A DNA stretch of 7,153 nt, from contig WFXV01000184.1 in NCBI GenBank assembly GCA_015490435.1, positions 1-7,153 on the forward strand, given 5' to 3'. Each line of letters opens with the position of its first letter. The first letter of the stretch is position 1. The notes beneath the pieces are model-generated. The model was not told where the DNA came from and searched no databases. It worked only from the letters and a program-made list of their open reading frames with translations. The DNA comes from Thermaceae bacterium (GTDB lineage Bacteria; Deinococcota; Deinococci; Deinococcales; Marinithermaceae). Below, piece by piece: positions 6,573 through 7,153 of this stretch. The position numbers were made by a program, and so were the translations under genes.

Positions 6573-6811
6573 ACCTCGTACCCGTCGGCCTCGAGGTAGA
6601 GCCCGGCGAGGCTCGACTTCTGCCCCAACCGGCAGACGACGAGGAGCGGCCGGTCCCGGGGGAGGTCGTAGTCGCGTTTGGCGATGCGCTCGAGGGGAAC
6701 GTTCACCGCCCCCGGCAGGCTTCCCTTCCGGAACTCCGCGGGCTCCCGCACGTCCACCACCAAAAACCCCTCGAGCCCTTCCTTCACCTCAAACCAGCGC
6801 CGCCGCTCCAT
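6503..6811 (-). CDS. Single-domain rhodanese (sulfurtransferase-like)
   Basis: This 102-residue protein is a compact rhodanese domain of the GlpE/PspE size class, which carries sulfane sulfur as a persulfide on an active-site Cys. Visible motifs are LVVDVREPAEFRKGSLPGAV (17-36, with the conserved DVRE and the GSLPGA segment, usually GHIPGA), the active-site loop CRLGQKS (C60 to S66) after LLVV, and YLLEGGLEA (81-89) near the C-terminus. The ATG at 6811 is preferred because the domain begins within its first residues and GGGAGA lies 9 nt upstream; an in-frame TTG at 6847 would add 12 residues of no visible function. Partner and sulfur acceptor are unknown. The last 70 bp overlap the hydrolase 3' end tail to tail, and the final residues after LEA (IPEEERKSLSIAL) form a short charged tail. 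It diverges from the sugar kinase at 6921. Confidence 0.9.
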   Translation of the reverse strand: MERRRWFEVKEGLEGFLVVDVREPAEFRKGSLPGAVNVPLERIAKRDYDLPRDRPLLVVCRLGQKSSLAGLYLEADGYEVYLLEGGLEAIPEEERKSLSIAL

Positions 6812-6856
6812 ACCCCTGATTCTCCCGGGCTCAAGCGGAGAAGGCAAGGCTTTTAC

Positions 6857-6868
6857 TGGTCAAGACCA
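6857..6868. promoter_or_regulatory. Small dyad in the rhodanese/kinase divergent gap
   Basis: TGGTCAAGACCA has perfect 5 bp arms around a 2 bp centre, and a further AAGACC follows at 6873-6878, with TGGTC again at 6897-6901. These half-sites lie in the 109 bp gap between two divergent genes, and TAGGCT at 6881-6886 is a weak -10 candidate for the kinase. It could be an operator, but such short dyads occur by chance and no promoter is certain here. Confidence 0.25.
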
Positions 6869-6905
6869 CAAGAAGACCGGTAGGCTAAGGGCGGGCTGGT
6901 CGTTT

Positions 6906-6913
6906 AGGAGGTG
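6906..6913 (+). promoter_or_regulatory. Strong ribosome-binding site of the PfkB-family kinase
   Basis: AGGAGGTG is a full complement to the 16S rRNA 3' end, with the AGGAGG core 9 nt before the GTG at 6921. It decides that start: the earlier GTG at 6911 is in a different frame and inside the site itself. Confidence 0.75.
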
Positions 6914-6920
6914 CGAGGCC

Positions 6921-7153
6921 GTGCTACTTGTCGTTGGTGAAGCCCTCGTCGAGCTGGAAGCCGAGAGCGAGGGCCCCTTTTCCGAGGACGCGCGCTTTAC
7001 CCCCCGCCCCGGGGGGGCCGCCTACAAGGAGGCCCGGGCCGCCGCCGAGGTCGGCGCCCGGGTTCGGTTTCTGGCCCGGGTTGGCCGCGACGCCGCCGGG
7101 TCCTGGATCAAGCGGAGCCTGGGGGAGGCGGAGCTCGAGGCCCCCCTGCAAGA
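6921..7153 (+). CDS. PfkB-family carbohydrate/nucleoside kinase, N-terminal 77 residues (runs off window)
   Basis: This is the start of a ribokinase-like (PfkB) kinase that transfers phosphate from ATP to a sugar or related alcohol. The visible part shows the first strand LLVVGEALVEL (2-12), then FTPRPGGAAYKEARAAAEVG (26-45) and ARVRFLARVGRDAAGSWIKR (47-66), which match the family's first signature: a Gly-Gly pair, a helix, and the VGxDxxG segment. Unusually, the Asn normally found four residues after the Gly-Gly pair (GGxxxN, substrate binding) is Lys36 here. The GTG start is supported by a strong Shine-Dalgarno sequence and by the reading starting directly at the first strand. The catalytic GAGD motif lies beyond the window, so substrate (for example ketodeoxygluconate, fructose or ribose) cannot be named. 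It diverges from the rhodanese across 109 bp. Confidence 0.85.
   Translation, partial: MLLVVGEALVELEAESEGPFSEDARFTPRPGGAAYKEARAAAEVGARVRFLARVGRDAAGSWIKRSLGEAELEAPLQ

Noticed and set aside
6503..6847. Rhodanese start at TTG 6847
   Set aside because: TTG is a rare start, the added residues carry no rhodanese features, and the ATG at 6811 has a suitable upstream purine-rich site.
6812..6920. Small RNA or riboswitch in the rhodanese/kinase gap
   Set aside because: Only a 12 bp dyad and weak half-sites are visible; there is no extended conserved-looking secondary structure or terminator-antiterminator pair.
6924..7151. 75-codon minus-strand frame at the right edge
   Set aside because: It is antisense to the PfkB kinase start, which has a strong ribosome-binding site and family motifs.

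Overview
This is a GC-rich, gene-dense stretch (roughly two thirds G+C by eye) with very short intergenic gaps, several overlapping gene ends, and TANNNT-type -10 elements only 8 to 11 nt before start codons. Together with the protein style (Arg/Glu/Leu/Ala-rich, few Cys), this points to a thermophilic bacterium of the Deinococcota, most likely Thermaceae (Thermus, Meiothermus, Oceanithermus or Marinithermus type). No rRNA or species marker is present, so this is an inference.

Left end (1-1052): the window opens inside an insertion sequence. The last 49 codons of an IS481-type transposase read rightwards and end at a probable IS terminus near base 146. Against it, on the minus strand, lies a two-gene toxin-antitoxin operon: an Xre/MbcA-type antitoxin (673-1032) whose stop overlaps the start (ATGA) of a RES-domain NAD+-degrading toxin (110-676). 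The toxin frame runs into the IS terminus, so its last 11 residues appear to be IS-derived. Three tandem copies of an 11-12 bp unit straddle the antitoxin start codon and look like an operator.

Middle (1067-5702): a housekeeping block on the minus strand contains ychF (ribosome-associated ATPase), rph (RNase PH) and rdgB (non-canonical purine NTP pyrophosphatase). rph and rdgB, commonly neighbours, are separated here by an oppositely oriented 711-residue membrane protein with GAF, GGDEF and EAL domains (cyclic-di-GMP synthesis and breakdown). rdgB and the cyclic-di-GMP gene diverge from a 43 bp gap holding two near mirror-image start regions.

Right end (5745-7153): an alpha/beta hydrolase with maspardin-like features diverges from ychF across a 42 bp gap with a dyad. 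Its 3' end overlaps by 70 bp a single-domain rhodanese on the minus strand. A PfkB-family sugar kinase starts at 6921 behind a strong Shine-Dalgarno sequence and runs off the window.

No tRNA, rRNA, CRISPR array, riboswitch or convincing intrinsic terminator was seen, and no gene-free stretch exceeds about 110 bp. The palindrome CTCGAG occurs 25 times, about tenfold above simple composition expectation. The clearest leads are the IS-toxin fusion with the adjacent tandem operator, the cyclic-di-GMP gene splitting rph from rdgB, and the CTCGAG excess. I did not find a demonstrably new multi-gene system.
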